A stretch of 64,000 nt of DNA from CADCUY01 sp964242735 (GTDB lineage Bacteria; Actinomycetota; Actinomycetes; Actinomycetales; Quadrisphaeraceae): the NCBI GenBank assembly GCA_964242735.1, contig CAXTAK010000007.1, forward strand, positions 83,868 to 147,867, written 5' to 3'. The position numbers and the translations under genes are program-made. The notes beneath the pieces were generated by a model. That model saw only the letters and a list, made by a program, of their open reading frames with translations. It was not told where the DNA came from and searched no databases. Numbering within the stretch: position 1 is the first letter of the stretch; the number at the start of each line of letters is the position of its first letter. This document shows, piece by piece, positions 54,947-63,824 of this stretch.

Positions 54947-56083
54947 ATGGCAGCCGTCGACTTCCCCGCCGAGATCACCGCCCTGCGCACCACGTACGGC
55001 ACGATCCGCCAGGTCAGCGACGTCGATGCCCTGCGCGCCACCATCGCCCGGCTCAGCGAGGCCGCCTCCGCCCCCGACCTGTGGGACGACGTGACCCAGG
55101 CGCAGCAGGTCACCAGCCGACTGAGCCACACCCAGGCCGAGCTCGACCGCCTGGAGAAGATGGGCGCCCGCATCGACGACCTCGAGGCCCTCGTCGAGAT
55201 GGCCGACGAGGCCGAGGCCGAGCACGACCTGCCGTCGGCCGCCGAGACCCGCACCGAGGCCGAGCAGGAGCTGCGCGGCATCCACCGCCAGCTCGGCGAG
55301 CTGGAGGTCCGCACGCTGCTGAGCGGTGAGTACGACCAGCGCGAGGCCCTGATCACCGTGCGCGCCGAGGCCGGCGGCGTCGATGCCGCGGACTTCGCCG
55401 AGATGCTGCTGCGCATGTACCTGCGCTGGGCCGAGCGCCACGGCTACCCCGCCGACGTGATGGACACCTCCTACGCGGAGGAGGCCGGCATCAAGTCCGC
55501 GACGGTCGCCGTCCACGCCCCCTACGCCTACGGCACCCTCTCCGTCGAGCAGGGCACCCACCGGCTCGTGCGCATCTCCCCCTTCGACAACCAGGGGCGC
55601 CGCCAGACCTCCTTCGCCGGCGTGGAGGTCCTCCCGGTGACGGAGGAGGCCGACCACATCGACATCCCCGAGGCCGACATCCGCGTGGACGTCTTCCGCT
55701 CCTCCGGCCCCGGGGGGCAGTCGGTGAACACCACCGACTCCGCAGTGCGCCTCACGCACCTGCCCACCGGCGTCGTGGTCTCCTGCCAGAACGAGAAGAG
55801 CCAGCTGCAGAACAAGGCGGCGGCCCTGCGGGTGCTGCAGGCCCGGCTGCTGGTGCGCGCCAAGGAGGAGCGCCAGGCCGAGCTCGACGCGCTGAAGACC
55901 GACGGCGGCGGCAGCTGGGGCAACCAGATGCGCTCCTACGTCCTCCACCCCTACCAGATGGTCAAGGACCTGCGCACCGACCACGAGGAGGGCAACACCA
56001 CGGGTGTCTTCGACGGCGCCATCGACGCCTTCCTCGAGAACGGCATCCGCTGGCGCCGACAGCAGGAGCGCGCCCTGCAGTAG
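54947..56083 (+). CDS. prfB: Peptide chain release factor 2
   Basis: A 378-residue class-I release factor for UGA and UAA. The stop-codon recognition motif is SPF in RISPFDNQ, and the catalytic GGQ is in SSGPGGQSVNTT; helix-rich domain 1 precedes them. The frame is continuous, so the in-frame UGA frameshift autoregulation of E. coli prfB is absent. TAGGCT lies 8 nt before the ATG (5 before a GTG at 54944), giving a transcript with little or no leader. It heads the conserved prfB-ftsE-ftsX-smpB order. Confidence 0.96.
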   Translation: MAAVDFPAEITALRTTYGTIRQVSDVDALRATIARLSEAASAPDLWDDVTQAQQVTSRLSHTQAELDRLEKMGARIDDLEALVEMADEAEAEHDLPSAAETRTEAEQELRGIHRQLGELEVRTLLSGEYDQREALITVRAEAGGVDAADFAEMLLRMYLRWAERHGYPADVMDTSYAEEAGIKSATVAVHAPYAYGTLSVEQGTHRLVRISPFDNQGRRQTSFAGVEVLPVTEEADHIDIPEADIRVDVFRSSGPGGQSVNTTDSAVRLTHLPTGVVVSCQNEKSQLQNKAAALRVLQARLLVRAKEERQAELDALKTDGGGSWGNQMRSYVLHPYQMVKDLRTDHEEGNTTGVFDGAIDAFLENGIRWRRQQERALQ

Positions 56084-56229
56084 GCCGCCACCCCGCCCGG
56101 TGCCGGGGCGTGCCAGCGCCGCGGCGACACGCGACGGCGTCCTACCCCGCCGCGGCGAGGTCGGGTCTAGCCTTCGAGGGACATGTCGAGGACCAGGACC
56201 ACACCGTCGCGCGACGTAGTCTGGTCGAC

Positions 56230-57069
56230 GTGATCAGCTTCGAGGGGGTCACCAAGACCTACCCGCGCTCGACCGCGTCCGCCCTCGCCGACGTCACCCT
56301 CGACGTCGGACGCGGGGACTTCGTCTTCCTCGTGGGGTCCTCCGGCTCGGGCAAGTCCACCTTCCTGCGGCTGGTCCTCCGCGAGGACGTCGCCACCTCG
56401 GGCTCGGTGCGCGTCGCCGGCAAGGACGTCGCGCGGCTCAGCTCGTGGAAGGTGCCGCACCTGCGCCGCCAGATCGGCACGGTCTTCCAGGACTTCCGGC
56501 TCCTGGCCAACAAGAACGTGTACGAGAACGTGGCCTTCGCCCTGCAGGTGATCGGCAAGTCCCGCCACCACGTCGCGCAGGTCGTCCCCGAGACCCTGGA
56601 GCTGGTGGGGCTGGCCGACAAGTCGCGCCGCCTCCCGCACGAGCTCTCCGGTGGCGAGCAGCAGCGGGTGGCGGTGGCGCGCGCCTTCGTCAACCGCCCG
56701 GTGATCCTGCTCGCCGACGAGCCCACCGGCAACCTCGACCCCGAGACCTCCCGCGGCATCATGCGGCTGCTCGAGCGCATCAACCGCACCGGCACCACCG
56801 TGGTGATGGCCACCCACGACACCACCCTGGTCGACGCGGGGCGCAAGCGCGTCGTCGGCCTCGACCACGGCCGCATCATCCGTGACGACCACGAGGGCCT
56901 GTACGACTCCGGGCCCCTGCCCCGCATCAGGACCGCGCCCGACCCGCAGGCCGGTCGGCAGCCGGGCACGCAGCCCGGCCGCGGACCCGACGCCGCGCCC
57001 CGTGACGCCCAGCCCGCGCCTCGCGCGCCCCACCAGGTCGCTGCCGAGCCCGTCCCGCAGGTGCGGTAG
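56230..57069 (+). CDS. ftsE: Cell-division ABC ATPase FtsE
   Basis: A 279-residue ABC ATPase. It opens MISFEGVTKTYPRS; Walker A GSSGSGKS is at 36-43, the signature LSGGEQQRVAVARA and Walker B VILLADEPTGNLD follow, with HDTTLVD as H-loop. A Pro/Arg-rich tail of about 50 residues extends beyond the family norm. With FtsX it forms a membrane complex that switches on peptidoglycan hydrolases at division. GTG at 56230 lies 7 nt after TAGTCT, a leaderless start; 40 upstream in-frame codons are not conserved. Confidence 0.95.
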   Translation: MISFEGVTKTYPRSTASALADVTLDVGRGDFVFLVGSSGSGKSTFLRLVLREDVATSGSVRVAGKDVARLSSWKVPHLRRQIGTVFQDFRLLANKNVYENVAFALQVIGKSRHHVAQVVPETLELVGLADKSRRLPHELSGGEQQRVAVARAFVNRPVILLADEPTGNLDPETSRGIMRLLERINRTGTTVVMATHDTTLVDAGRKRVVGLDHGRIIRDDHEGLYDSGPLPRIRTAPDPQAGRQPGTQPGRGPDAAPRDAQPAPRAPHQVAAEPVPQVR

Positions 57070-57072
57070 CCC

Positions 57073-57987
57073 GTGCGCTTCCAGTTCGTCGTCTCCGAGA
57101 TCCTCAGCGGTCTGCGGCGCAACACCGCGATGACCGTCTCGGTGGTGCTGGTCACGTTCGTCTCGCTCGTCTTCGTCGGCGCCGGCGCGCTGCTCCAGAT
57201 GCAGATCGGGGCGCTGAAGGACTACTGGTACGACCGCGTCGAGGTCTCGATCTTCCTGTGCGTCGCCGAGTCCGAGGCCCCGACCTGCGCGAGCGGTGAG
57301 GTGACGCAGGCCCAGCGCGACGACGTCGAGGCCGCCCTGCAGGAGGAGCCGCTGTCGAGCTACGTCGCCTCCTACGAGTTCGAGACCAAGGCCCAGGCGT
57401 TCGTCCGCTTCCAGGAGCAGTTCGCCGACACGAGCATCGGTGCGGCGGCCACGGAGGACCAGCTCAACGAGTCCTACCGCGTGAAGCTCGTCGACCCCAC
57501 GCAGTTCGCCGTGGTCGCGGAGTACTTCACCGGGTACGAGGGGGTGGAGGAGGTGCTCGACCAGCGCCGCCTGCTCGACCGCTTCTTCGCCGTCCTCAAC
57601 GTCTTCACCCTCATCGCGGGCGGCTTCGCCCTCGTCATGATCATCGCTGCGGCGCTGCTGATCGCGACGACGATCCGCCTCTCGGCGTTCAACCGCCGCC
57701 GCGAGACCGGCATCATGCGACTGGTGGGGGCCAGCAAGGGCGTGATCCAGCTGCCCTTCCTCCTCGAGGGCGTCATCGCGGCGGTCGTCGGCGCGGCCCT
57801 GGCGAGCGGCGCCCTGTGGGCGGCGGTGCACTACGGGGTGCAGGGCTGGTTGACGACGACGCTGCCGCTGTTCAACTGGATCAGCACGCGGGAGGTGCTG
57901 CTCGTGACCCCCGTCCTGTTCGGCATCGGCGTGGTCCTGGCAGGGGTCTCCTCCGTGCTGACCCTCTCGCGCTACCTGAAGGTGTGA
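57073..57987 (+). CDS. ftsX: Cell-division membrane protein FtsX
   Basis: A 304-residue partner of FtsE with four membrane helices: VSVVLVTFVSLVFVGAGALL at the start, and LNVFTLIAGGFALVMIIAAALL, VIAAVVGAALASGALWAAV and LLVTPVLFGIGVVLAGVSSVL in the C-terminal half. The large extracellular loop between helices 1 and 2 has two cysteines (FLCVAESEAPTCASGE) that may form a disulfide, seen in actinobacterial FtsX. GTG at 57073 starts 3 nt after ftsE. Confidence 0.95.
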   Translation: MRFQFVVSEILSGLRRNTAMTVSVVLVTFVSLVFVGAGALLQMQIGALKDYWYDRVEVSIFLCVAESEAPTCASGEVTQAQRDDVEAALQEEPLSSYVASYEFETKAQAFVRFQEQFADTSIGAAATEDQLNESYRVKLVDPTQFAVVAEYFTGYEGVEEVLDQRRLLDRFFAVLNVFTLIAGGFALVMIIAAALLIATTIRLSAFNRRRETGIMRLVGASKGVIQLPFLLEGVIAAVVGAALASGALWAAVHYGVQGWLTTTLPLFNWISTREVLLVTPVLFGIGVVLAGVSSVLTLSRYLKV

Positions 57988-59321
57988 GCGTGGCACCCCG
58001 CCACGCCGGCCGTCGTCGCGGCGCGTCGGCCACCACGGCCACCCTGGCCGCGGCCCTGGCGCTCGTGGTCCTGCCACCGGTGGCCGCGCCCGCCGCCGGG
58101 GCCGGCGACAGCGATCTGCGCCAGCGCCAGGAGCAGCTGCGCGACGCCGAGGCGGCCAGTCGCGAGGAGCTCGACGAGACCACCGCCGAGGCGATCGCCG
58201 CGCAGGCGGCCCTGGAGGAGGTCATCGCCCGCCAGCCCGCCGCGCAGGCGGAGCTGGAGCAGGCGCAGGCCGACGTCGCGCGCGCCCGCGCCCGCGACGC
58301 GGAGCTGGCCGCGGAGCTGGCAGCCGCCGAGGAGGAGGAGGTGGCCGCGGCGCAGGCCCTGGCCGCCGGGGAGGGGCAGATCGCGGCCACGCAGTCCACG
58401 CTCGCCCGGATCACGGCGCAGGCCTACCGCAGCGGCGGCATGAACACCGGCCTCGCCCTGGCCCTGGATGCCACCAGCCCCCAGGAGTTCACCGACCGGT
58501 ACGTCATGGTCGACGTCGCGCTCCGCTCCCAGGCGGGGGCGCTGTCGCGCCTCCAGGAGCAGCGCGCGGTGCGCACCAACCAGCGCGCGCGCCTGGAGGC
58601 GGTGCGCGTGCGGGTCGCGGCGCTGCGCGAGGAGGCCCGGGTGAACCTGGTGCGCACCCGGGCGGCGGAGCGCGCAGCGGAGGAGCGCAAGGTCGAGCTC
58701 GACGCGCTCGCGGTCAGCCGCGCACAGGCGCTGGCGACCCTGGAGGCGGAGAAGGCGAAGTACACGCAGCAGATCGAGCAGGCCCAGGCCGACGAGGCGG
58801 CGATCGAGACGGAGCTGCGCACCCGCGCTGAGGCGAGGGAGGCAGCGCGCCGAGCCGCCGCCGAGGCCGCGTCCCGAGCGGGCCGCACCCCCGCCGCACC
58901 GCCGGAGCTCACCGACACCGACGGTGTGCTCGCCTCTCCCCTGGGCGGCGGCTTCACCGTGACCTCGCCCTTCGGGTACCGGATCCACCCCGTCTACGGG
59001 GTGCGGCGCCTGCACGCCGGCACCGACATGCGCGCCGCCTGCGGCACCCCCGTGTACGCCGCCGAGGACGGGGAGGTCGTGCGCGCCGGGGTGGGCTCCG
59101 GGTACGGCAACCTGGTCGTGATCGACCACGACACCGTCGCCGGGCGGTCGGTGGCCACGACCTCCGCGCACCTGTCGAGGTTCGCGGTCGGCGTCGGGGA
59201 GAGCGTGAGCCGCGGGGACCTCATCGCCTACTCCGGCAGCACCGGGGTCGGCACCGCGTGCCACCTGCACTTCGAGGTCCGCGTCAGCGGGGTCGCCGAG
59301 GACGCCGTCCCGTGGCTGTGA
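57984..59321 (+). CDS. EnvC-like coiled-coil M23 peptidase
   Basis: A 445-residue exported murein hydrolase or activator. Signal region LAAALALVVLPPVAAPAAGAG is followed by about 280 residues of coiled coil rich in Ala/Glu/Gln/Arg and a C-terminal M23 (LytM) domain: SPFGYRIHPVYGVRRLHAGTD (His and Asp ligands) and CHLHFEVR (HxH), so zinc ligands look complete. The GTG at 57984 overlaps the ftsX stop. FtsEX drives EnvC in E. coli and PcsB/RipC elsewhere, so this is probably the hydrolase switched by this FtsEX. Confidence 0.89.
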   Translation: MSVAPRHAGRRRGASATTATLAAALALVVLPPVAAPAAGAGDSDLRQRQEQLRDAEAASREELDETTAEAIAAQAALEEVIARQPAAQAELEQAQADVARARARDAELAAELAAAEEEEVAAAQALAAGEGQIAATQSTLARITAQAYRSGGMNTGLALALDATSPQEFTDRYVMVDVALRSQAGALSRLQEQRAVRTNQRARLEAVRVRVAALREEARVNLVRTRAAERAAEERKVELDALAVSRAQALATLEAEKAKYTQQIEQAQADEAAIETELRTRAEAREAARRAAAEAASRAGRTPAAPPELTDTDGVLASPLGGGFTVTSPFGYRIHPVYGVRRLHAGTDMRAACGTPVYAAEDGEVVRAGVGSGYGNLVVIDHDTVAGRSVATTSAHLSRFAVGVGESVSRGDLIAYSGSTGVGTACHLHFEVRVSGVAEDAVPWL

Positions 59322-59343
59322 GGCACGCGCCCGGACGCGAGCC

Positions 59344-60588
59344 TCACACCAGCGGGACCCGCACGAGCTGCCCGTCCCGGGCGTCGTCGGTGACCACGAG
59401 CAGCGACCCGCCCGCGGCGCCACCGCCGCCCCCGGCGGGGTCCTGCGGGGCGATGGTCACGTCGCGGATGCGGCCCAGCTGCCCCTCCAGGAACGCCTGC
59501 GGCTCCCCGACGACCCCGTCGGCGCCCACCGGCACCCGCCAGAGCCGCTGACCGCGCAGCGCCGCGAGGTAGACGGCGTCCCCGGTGACCGCGACCCCGC
59601 TGGGTGAGGCCTCCGCCGTGGGCCACGTGACCAGCGGGTCGGCGAAGCCGGAGCCCGTCTCGGAGTCGCCGAAGCCCTCCACCACCGGCCACCCGTAGTT
59701 CGCCCCGCCCTGGATGAGGTTCAGCTCGTCGAAGGCCTGCTGCCCGAACTCGCTGGCGAACATCCGTCCCGCGGCGTCCCACCCGAAGCCCTGCACGTTG
59801 CGGTGACCGCTGGTCCACACCGGCGACGCGGGGTCGGGGTTGCCCGGGGCCGGGGCACCGGTGGGCGCCACCCGCAGCACCTTCCCGCCGAGGGCGTCGC
59901 CGTCCTGCGGCAGGGCGGTGTCCCCGGAGTCGCCGGCGCCGACGTACAGCATGCCGTCGGGCCCGAACTCGATGCGCCCGCCGTGGTGGATCTCGCGGGC
60001 CGGCAGGCCGGTGAGGATCGGGACGGGCGCGTCGAGCGTGCCCGCGGCCAGGTCCAGCGCCATGGTGACCACCCGCCCGTCGTCGGCGGTCGTGGTGAAG
60101 GCGTACAGGTCGACCACGCCGGTCAGCGGGTCGGCGCCGGGCGCCAGGGCCAGGCCCAGCAGCCCGCCCTCACCGCGGGGGGTGACGCCCTCGACGGCGC
60201 CGTCGCGCCCCGTCGCGGTCAGCGCGGTGGTGGCGCCGTCGGCGCTCACGCGCAGCACCCGGGCGGTGTCGCGCTCGGAGACCAGCGCCCCGCCGTCCGC
60301 CAGCGGCACCACGCTCCACGGCGTCGCCAGCCCCGCGGCCACCACCACCGGCTCCCCGGGGGAGCCCACGGGCAGGGTCGGCGGCGCAGGTGGTGCGGCG
60401 GGCGGTGTCGCGGGCGGCGGTGTCGCGACGGGCGGTGTCGCGCCGGGCGTCGGGCTCGTGGCGCTGGACGACGGGAGCGTGGGGGAGGGGGCGACCTGCG
60501 GGGCCGAGCCTCCGCCGCACGCGGTCAGGCTGAGCGCGCCGGCGATGCCCAGGGCGAGCATGCGGGTGGTGGGGGGTCGGTGGGTCAC
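59344..60588 (-). CDS. Glucose/sorbosone dehydrogenase-like lipoprotein
   Basis: A 414-residue secreted six-bladed propeller. Signal MLALGIAGALSLTACGGG has a lipobox LTAC; a Pro/Thr/Ala spacer of about 45 residues precedes the GSDH fold. Motifs include TPWSVVPLADGGALVSERD, REIHHGGRIEFGPDGMLYVGAGD, SGHRNVQGFGWD and QGGANYGWPVVEGF. PQQ-type sugar dehydrogenases share these, but real substrate and cofactor are unknown. GTG at 60588 is chosen, with ATG at 60561 inside the signal as alternative. It converges on the M23 gene with 22 bp between. Confidence 0.87.
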   Translation of the reverse strand: MTHRPPTTRMLALGIAGALSLTACGGGSAPQVAPSPTLPSSSATSPTPGATPPVATPPPATPPAAPPAPPTLPVGSPGEPVVVAAGLATPWSVVPLADGGALVSERDTARVLRVSADGATTALTATGRDGAVEGVTPRGEGGLLGLALAPGADPLTGVVDLYAFTTTADDGRVVTMALDLAAGTLDAPVPILTGLPAREIHHGGRIEFGPDGMLYVGAGDSGDTALPQDGDALGGKVLRVAPTGAPAPGNPDPASPVWTSGHRNVQGFGWDAAGRMFASEFGQQAFDELNLIQGGANYGWPVVEGFGDSETGSGFADPLVTWPTAEASPSGVAVTGDAVYLAALRGQRLWRVPVGADGVVGEPQAFLEGQLGRIRDVTIAPQDPAGGGGGAAGGSLLVVTDDARDGQLVRVPLV

Positions 60589-60692
60589 CCGTCCATGGTC
60601 GCCCGGCGGGACGTGAGCCAGCCGCCCGGGTCCGGACGCCCGGACGCCCCGACGCCCCCGGGCCTCGCCCCGCGCCCGCCTAGACTCCACCG

Positions 60693-61178
60693 GTGGCTGC
60701 GAGGAACCCCGGGCGCGACGGCGCGCGGAAGGTGGTGGCATCCAACCGCAAGGCGCGCCACGACTACAGCATCGGCGACGTCTACGAGGCGGGCATGGTG
60801 CTCCAGGGCACCGAGGTGAAGTCGCTGCGACTGGGCCGCGCCTCGCTGATCGACGGGTTCGCCAGTGTCGAGGGCGGGGAGGCGTACCTGGAGAACGTGC
60901 ACATCCCCGAGTACACCGAGGGCACGTGGACCAACCACGAGCCGCGGCGCCGGCGCAAGCTGCTGCTCCACTCCGCCGAGATCGTCAAGCTCGCGAACGC
61001 CACCACCGAGGCCGGGTACACCCTGGTGCCCCTGCAGGTGTACTTCAAGGACGGCCGCGCCAAGGTCGAGATCGCCGTCGCCCGCGGCAAGCGCGACTAC
61101 GACAAGCGCTACGCGCTGCGCGAGAAGCAGGACTCCCGCGAGGCCCAGCGCGCCATGTCCCACCGCGCCGACCGCTGA
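60693..61178 (+). CDS. smpB: tmRNA-binding protein SmpB
   Basis: A 161-residue SmpB. Family segments are VVASNRKARHDYSIGDVYEAG, MVLQGTEVKSLRLGRASLIDGFA, NVHIPEYTEGTWTNHEPRRRRKLLLH and YFKDGRAKVEIAVARGKRDYDKR, ending in the basic tail that enters the A site. GTG at 60693 is exactly 6 nt after TAGACT (leaderless). The tmRNA gene it serves is 2.6 kb downstream at 63825. Confidence 0.97.
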   Translation: MAARNPGRDGARKVVASNRKARHDYSIGDVYEAGMVLQGTEVKSLRLGRASLIDGFASVEGGEAYLENVHIPEYTEGTWTNHEPRRRRKLLLHSAEIVKLANATTEAGYTLVPLQVYFKDGRAKVEIAVARGKRDYDKRYALREKQDSREAQRAMSHRADR

Positions 61179-61181
61179 CGC

Positions 61182-62339
61182 TCACCGCTCCAGGCGGGCG
61201 TCGCGGCAGGTGCGCGGGGCGGTGACGGGGTTGCACCGCGCCGGCCCCCCCTGCGGGAGGCGGGCCACGAAGCTGCTGCCGTAGCGGGCGCTCATGCCCA
61301 CCTGCGGGAAGTCGGTGGAGACGAGCTGGGCGCCGCTGGCGAGCGCGGCGTCGCGCATGGCGGTGCTGGCGGTGGTCACCGTCGACAGGGGGACGTCGGA
61401 GCGGGTGCGCACCAGGTACCCCTGGGCGACCAGCGCCTGGATGGCCGCGGTCTGGTCGCCCAGCGGCTCGTTGCGCTTGAGGAAGGCGGCGTCGGGCCGC
61501 CCCGGCGCCGAGTTGGTGAACACGACCCGGCCCTGCAGGCTGGGGCGCCCGGCGGCGTAGAGGTCGTTCAGCGGGCCCTCGTTGTCCAGCAGGAAGACCA
61601 CCTGCCCCCGGGCGCTCGCCAGGCTCGGCCATCCGTGGCGGGTCACCGACTCCTCCAGGGTCAGTCCGGGGCGTCGGACGTCGTCGGGGGTGATGACGTC
61701 GGAGTCGGCGAAGACCGAGCGGATCTCCGCGTCCAGGCCGTCGAGCTGCCCGGCGTCCCACGCGGGGGAGGCCGCGCCGCCCGCCGCCACGAGCCGGGGA
61801 TCGCTCTGCTTCAGCTCGAGCATGACCAGCAGCGGCACGTGCGAGGGGTTGCCGGCGGACCAGTCGCGCACCTGCTCCAGGCAGCTGGTCAGCTGAACGC
61901 AGGTGGTCTCCTGGTCGACGTCCGCGACGTGCATGACCTTCACGCCCGGAGCCCGCCAGGCGGGGTCGGGCAGGGGCCCGAGGCCGATCTGGCGGCGCAC
62001 CAGCGGCTCCGCGTACAGCCCGCCGGCCGGGTCGGGGAACAGGTCGAGCTCCAGGCCGCGGACCTCCTGCTGCGCGAACTGGTCGCCGATGGTCGCGTGG
62101 CTGTAGGCCAGGAGGGCCCGGTACTCCCCGGGCCGGCCCACCAGCTGGTCGTAGGCGGCCTGCTCGGCAGCGGAGACCTCGCGGTGGTAGCTGTTGTGGG
62201 TCCCGATGACCTGCACCTGGTTCATGCGCACCTGGTCAGGGCCGGGCCGGTCCGCCGGCGTCGCGGCCTGGGCGGGGATCGCGGAGGCGAGCAGGGCGGC
62301 GAGGGCGGTGGCCGCGAGGGCCGTGGCGGGCGACGTCAT
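61182..62339 (-). CDS. Secreted Ca2+-dependent PI-PLC-like protein
   Basis: A 385-residue exported protein of the Ca2+-dependent phosphoinositide phospholipase C family (PI-PLC-C1). After the signal peptide ALAATALAALLASAIPAQA come VQVIGTHNSYHREVS with the catalytic His, EVRGLELDLFPDPAGGLY, VKVMHVADVDQETTC, VMLELKQSDPR, VFLLDNEGPLNDLY and YLVRTRSDVPLSTVTT. It probably cleaves glycerophospho- or inositol-containing lipids outside the cell. ATG at 62339 is used; the frame further left is not conserved. It converges on smpB with three bp between the stop codons. Confidence 0.86.
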   Translation of the reverse strand: MTSPATALAATALAALLASAIPAQAATPADRPGPDQVRMNQVQVIGTHNSYHREVSAAEQAAYDQLVGRPGEYRALLAYSHATIGDQFAQQEVRGLELDLFPDPAGGLYAEPLVRRQIGLGPLPDPAWRAPGVKVMHVADVDQETTCVQLTSCLEQVRDWSAGNPSHVPLLVMLELKQSDPRLVAAGGAASPAWDAGQLDGLDAEIRSVFADSDVITPDDVRRPGLTLEESVTRHGWPSLASARGQVVFLLDNEGPLNDLYAAGRPSLQGRVVFTNSAPGRPDAAFLKRNEPLGDQTAAIQALVAQGYLVRTRSDVPLSTVTTASTAMRDAALASGAQLVSTDFPQVGMSARYGSSFVARLPQGGPARCNPVTAPRTCRDARLER

Positions 62340-62470
62340 GGCAGAGAGCGTGGGCGCACCCGACCACAGCGTGCCGACGGCAGCGGGTCGCGGACGTGAA
62401 CGTGCGGCGGCGGGGCGCCCGCGGGGACACCGACGCGCGTCCCGACGCGCCATCCGGCAGGGTCGGGGAC

Positions 62471-63391
62471 ATGAGAGCTGTGTTCCAGGAGTCCTACGGC
62501 GGCGTCGAGGTCCTGCAGGTCGGTGAGCGGCCCGACCCGCTGCTCGGCCCCGACACGGTGGTGGTCCGCGTGCGCGCCGCGGGGGTGAACCCCGTCGACC
62601 ACAAGATCCGCGAGGGGTACCTGCGCGGGGCCTTCCCCCACGTGCTGCCGCTGGTGCCGGGCTGGGACGTCGCCGGCGTCGTCGACGCCGTCGGTCCCGC
62701 CGTCCACGACCTCGCGGTCGGCGACGAGGTGCTCGGCTACGTGCGCAAGGACGTCGTCTCCGACGGGGCCTACGCCGAGCTGGTCGCCGCCTCGTCGCGG
62801 CACCTGGCGCTGAAGCCCCCGGGGATCTCCTTCGAGGACGCCGGCGCGCTGCCCCTGGCCGGGCTCACGGCGCTGCAGTCCCTCGACGAGGTGCGGGTCG
62901 CCGCCGGTGACACCGTCCTGGTGCACGCCGCCGCCGGGGGCGTCGGGCACCTGGCGGTGCAGATCGCCCGCGCCCGCGGCGCACGGGTCATCGGCACCGC
63001 CTCTGAGGGCAACCACGACTTCCTGCGCTCGCTCGGTGCCGAGCCCGTCCTCTACGGCGAGGGCCTCGTCGAGGCGGTGCGGGCCCTGGCGCCCCAGGGG
63101 GTGGACGCGGCGGTGGACTACGTCGGCGGAGACGCCCTGCGCCAGTCCGTGGAGATCGTCGGGGACCCTCGGCGCACCGCGTCGAACGTGGACCCCGGCG
63201 TGGTCGAGCTCGGCGGCCTGTACTGCTTCGTGCGCCCCGACGCCGCCGAGCTGGCGCTGCTCGCGGCGCTGGTGGACGAGGGGAGCGTGCGCCTGGAGGT
63301 CCAGGAGGCCTTCCCCCTCGACCGGGCCGCCGACGCCCACCGACTCCTGGAGGGCGGCCACGTGCGCGGGAAGCTGGTGCTGACGCTCTGA
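62471..63391 (+). CDS. Zinc-free NADPH:quinone oxidoreductase
   Basis: A 306-residue medium-chain reductase. GroES-like part: VEVLQVGERPDP, VRAAGVNPVDHKIREG, VPGWDVAGVVDAVG. The nucleotide fold has VLVHAAAGGVGHLAVQIARARGARV. The zinc-ligand Cys residues of alcohol dehydrogenases are missing, so it is of the quinone-oxidoreductase/zeta-crystallin type. ATG at 62471 follows GGTCGGGG; CAGGGT sits seven nt upstream. Its stop overlaps the cupin start. Confidence 0.88.
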   Translation: MRAVFQESYGGVEVLQVGERPDPLLGPDTVVVRVRAAGVNPVDHKIREGYLRGAFPHVLPLVPGWDVAGVVDAVGPAVHDLAVGDEVLGYVRKDVVSDGAYAELVAASSRHLALKPPGISFEDAGALPLAGLTALQSLDEVRVAAGDTVLVHAAAGGVGHLAVQIARARGARVIGTASEGNHDFLRSLGAEPVLYGEGLVEAVRALAPQGVDAAVDYVGGDALRQSVEIVGDPRRTASNVDPGVVELGGLYCFVRPDAAELALLAALVDEGSVRLEVQEAFPLDRAADAHRLLEGGHVRGKLVLTL

Positions 63392-63696
63392 TGGCGGCAC
63401 ACCTGACCCGCGCGGCGGCACCACCGGACGAGGCGGCGGTCATCGCCGCCGACCGCGCCGAGGGGCTGGTCGACGCGCGCGCCTACGACGACATCCCCGG
63501 GGAGCACTACGCCGCGCACGTCCACGACTTCGACAAGATCCTCCACTGCGTCGCCGGCGAGGTGGTCTTCACCACCGCGGACGGCGAGGTGCGGCTGACC
63601 CCGGGCGACCGGCTCGACCTCGAGCGCGGCACCGAGCACTCCGCGGTGATCGGCCCCCACGGCGTGCGGCTCGTGGAGGCGCACCGCGCCGGCTGA
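63391..63696 (+). CDS. Small cupin-domain protein
   Basis: A 101-residue single cupin barrel: HYAAHVHDFDKILHCVAGEVVFTT (HxH and Glu-like metal positions) and LTPGDRLDLERGTEHSAVIGP. Function is unknown; such cupins bind small carboxylates or metals. ATG overlaps the previous stop in TGATG, so it is coupled to the oxidoreductase. Confidence 0.85.
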   Translation: MAAHLTRAAAPPDEAAVIAADRAEGLVDARAYDDIPGEHYAAHVHDFDKILHCVAGEVVFTTADGEVRLTPGDRLDLERGTEHSAVIGPHGVRLVEAHRAG

Positions 63697-63824
63697 CCCT
63701 CGACCACCGACGCACCGGGAGGTCGCGCCGGGGAACAGCTCCCCGCCCCGCGGCGCTACAGTGACGCACCCGCCGCGAGGCGGGGCAGCACCACGGCACG
63801 ACAGCACGACGTGAGAACTTCACA

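Noticed and set aside
54947..55050. Programmed frameshift in prfB
   Set aside because: The reading frame is uninterrupted; no in-frame UGA is present near codon 26.
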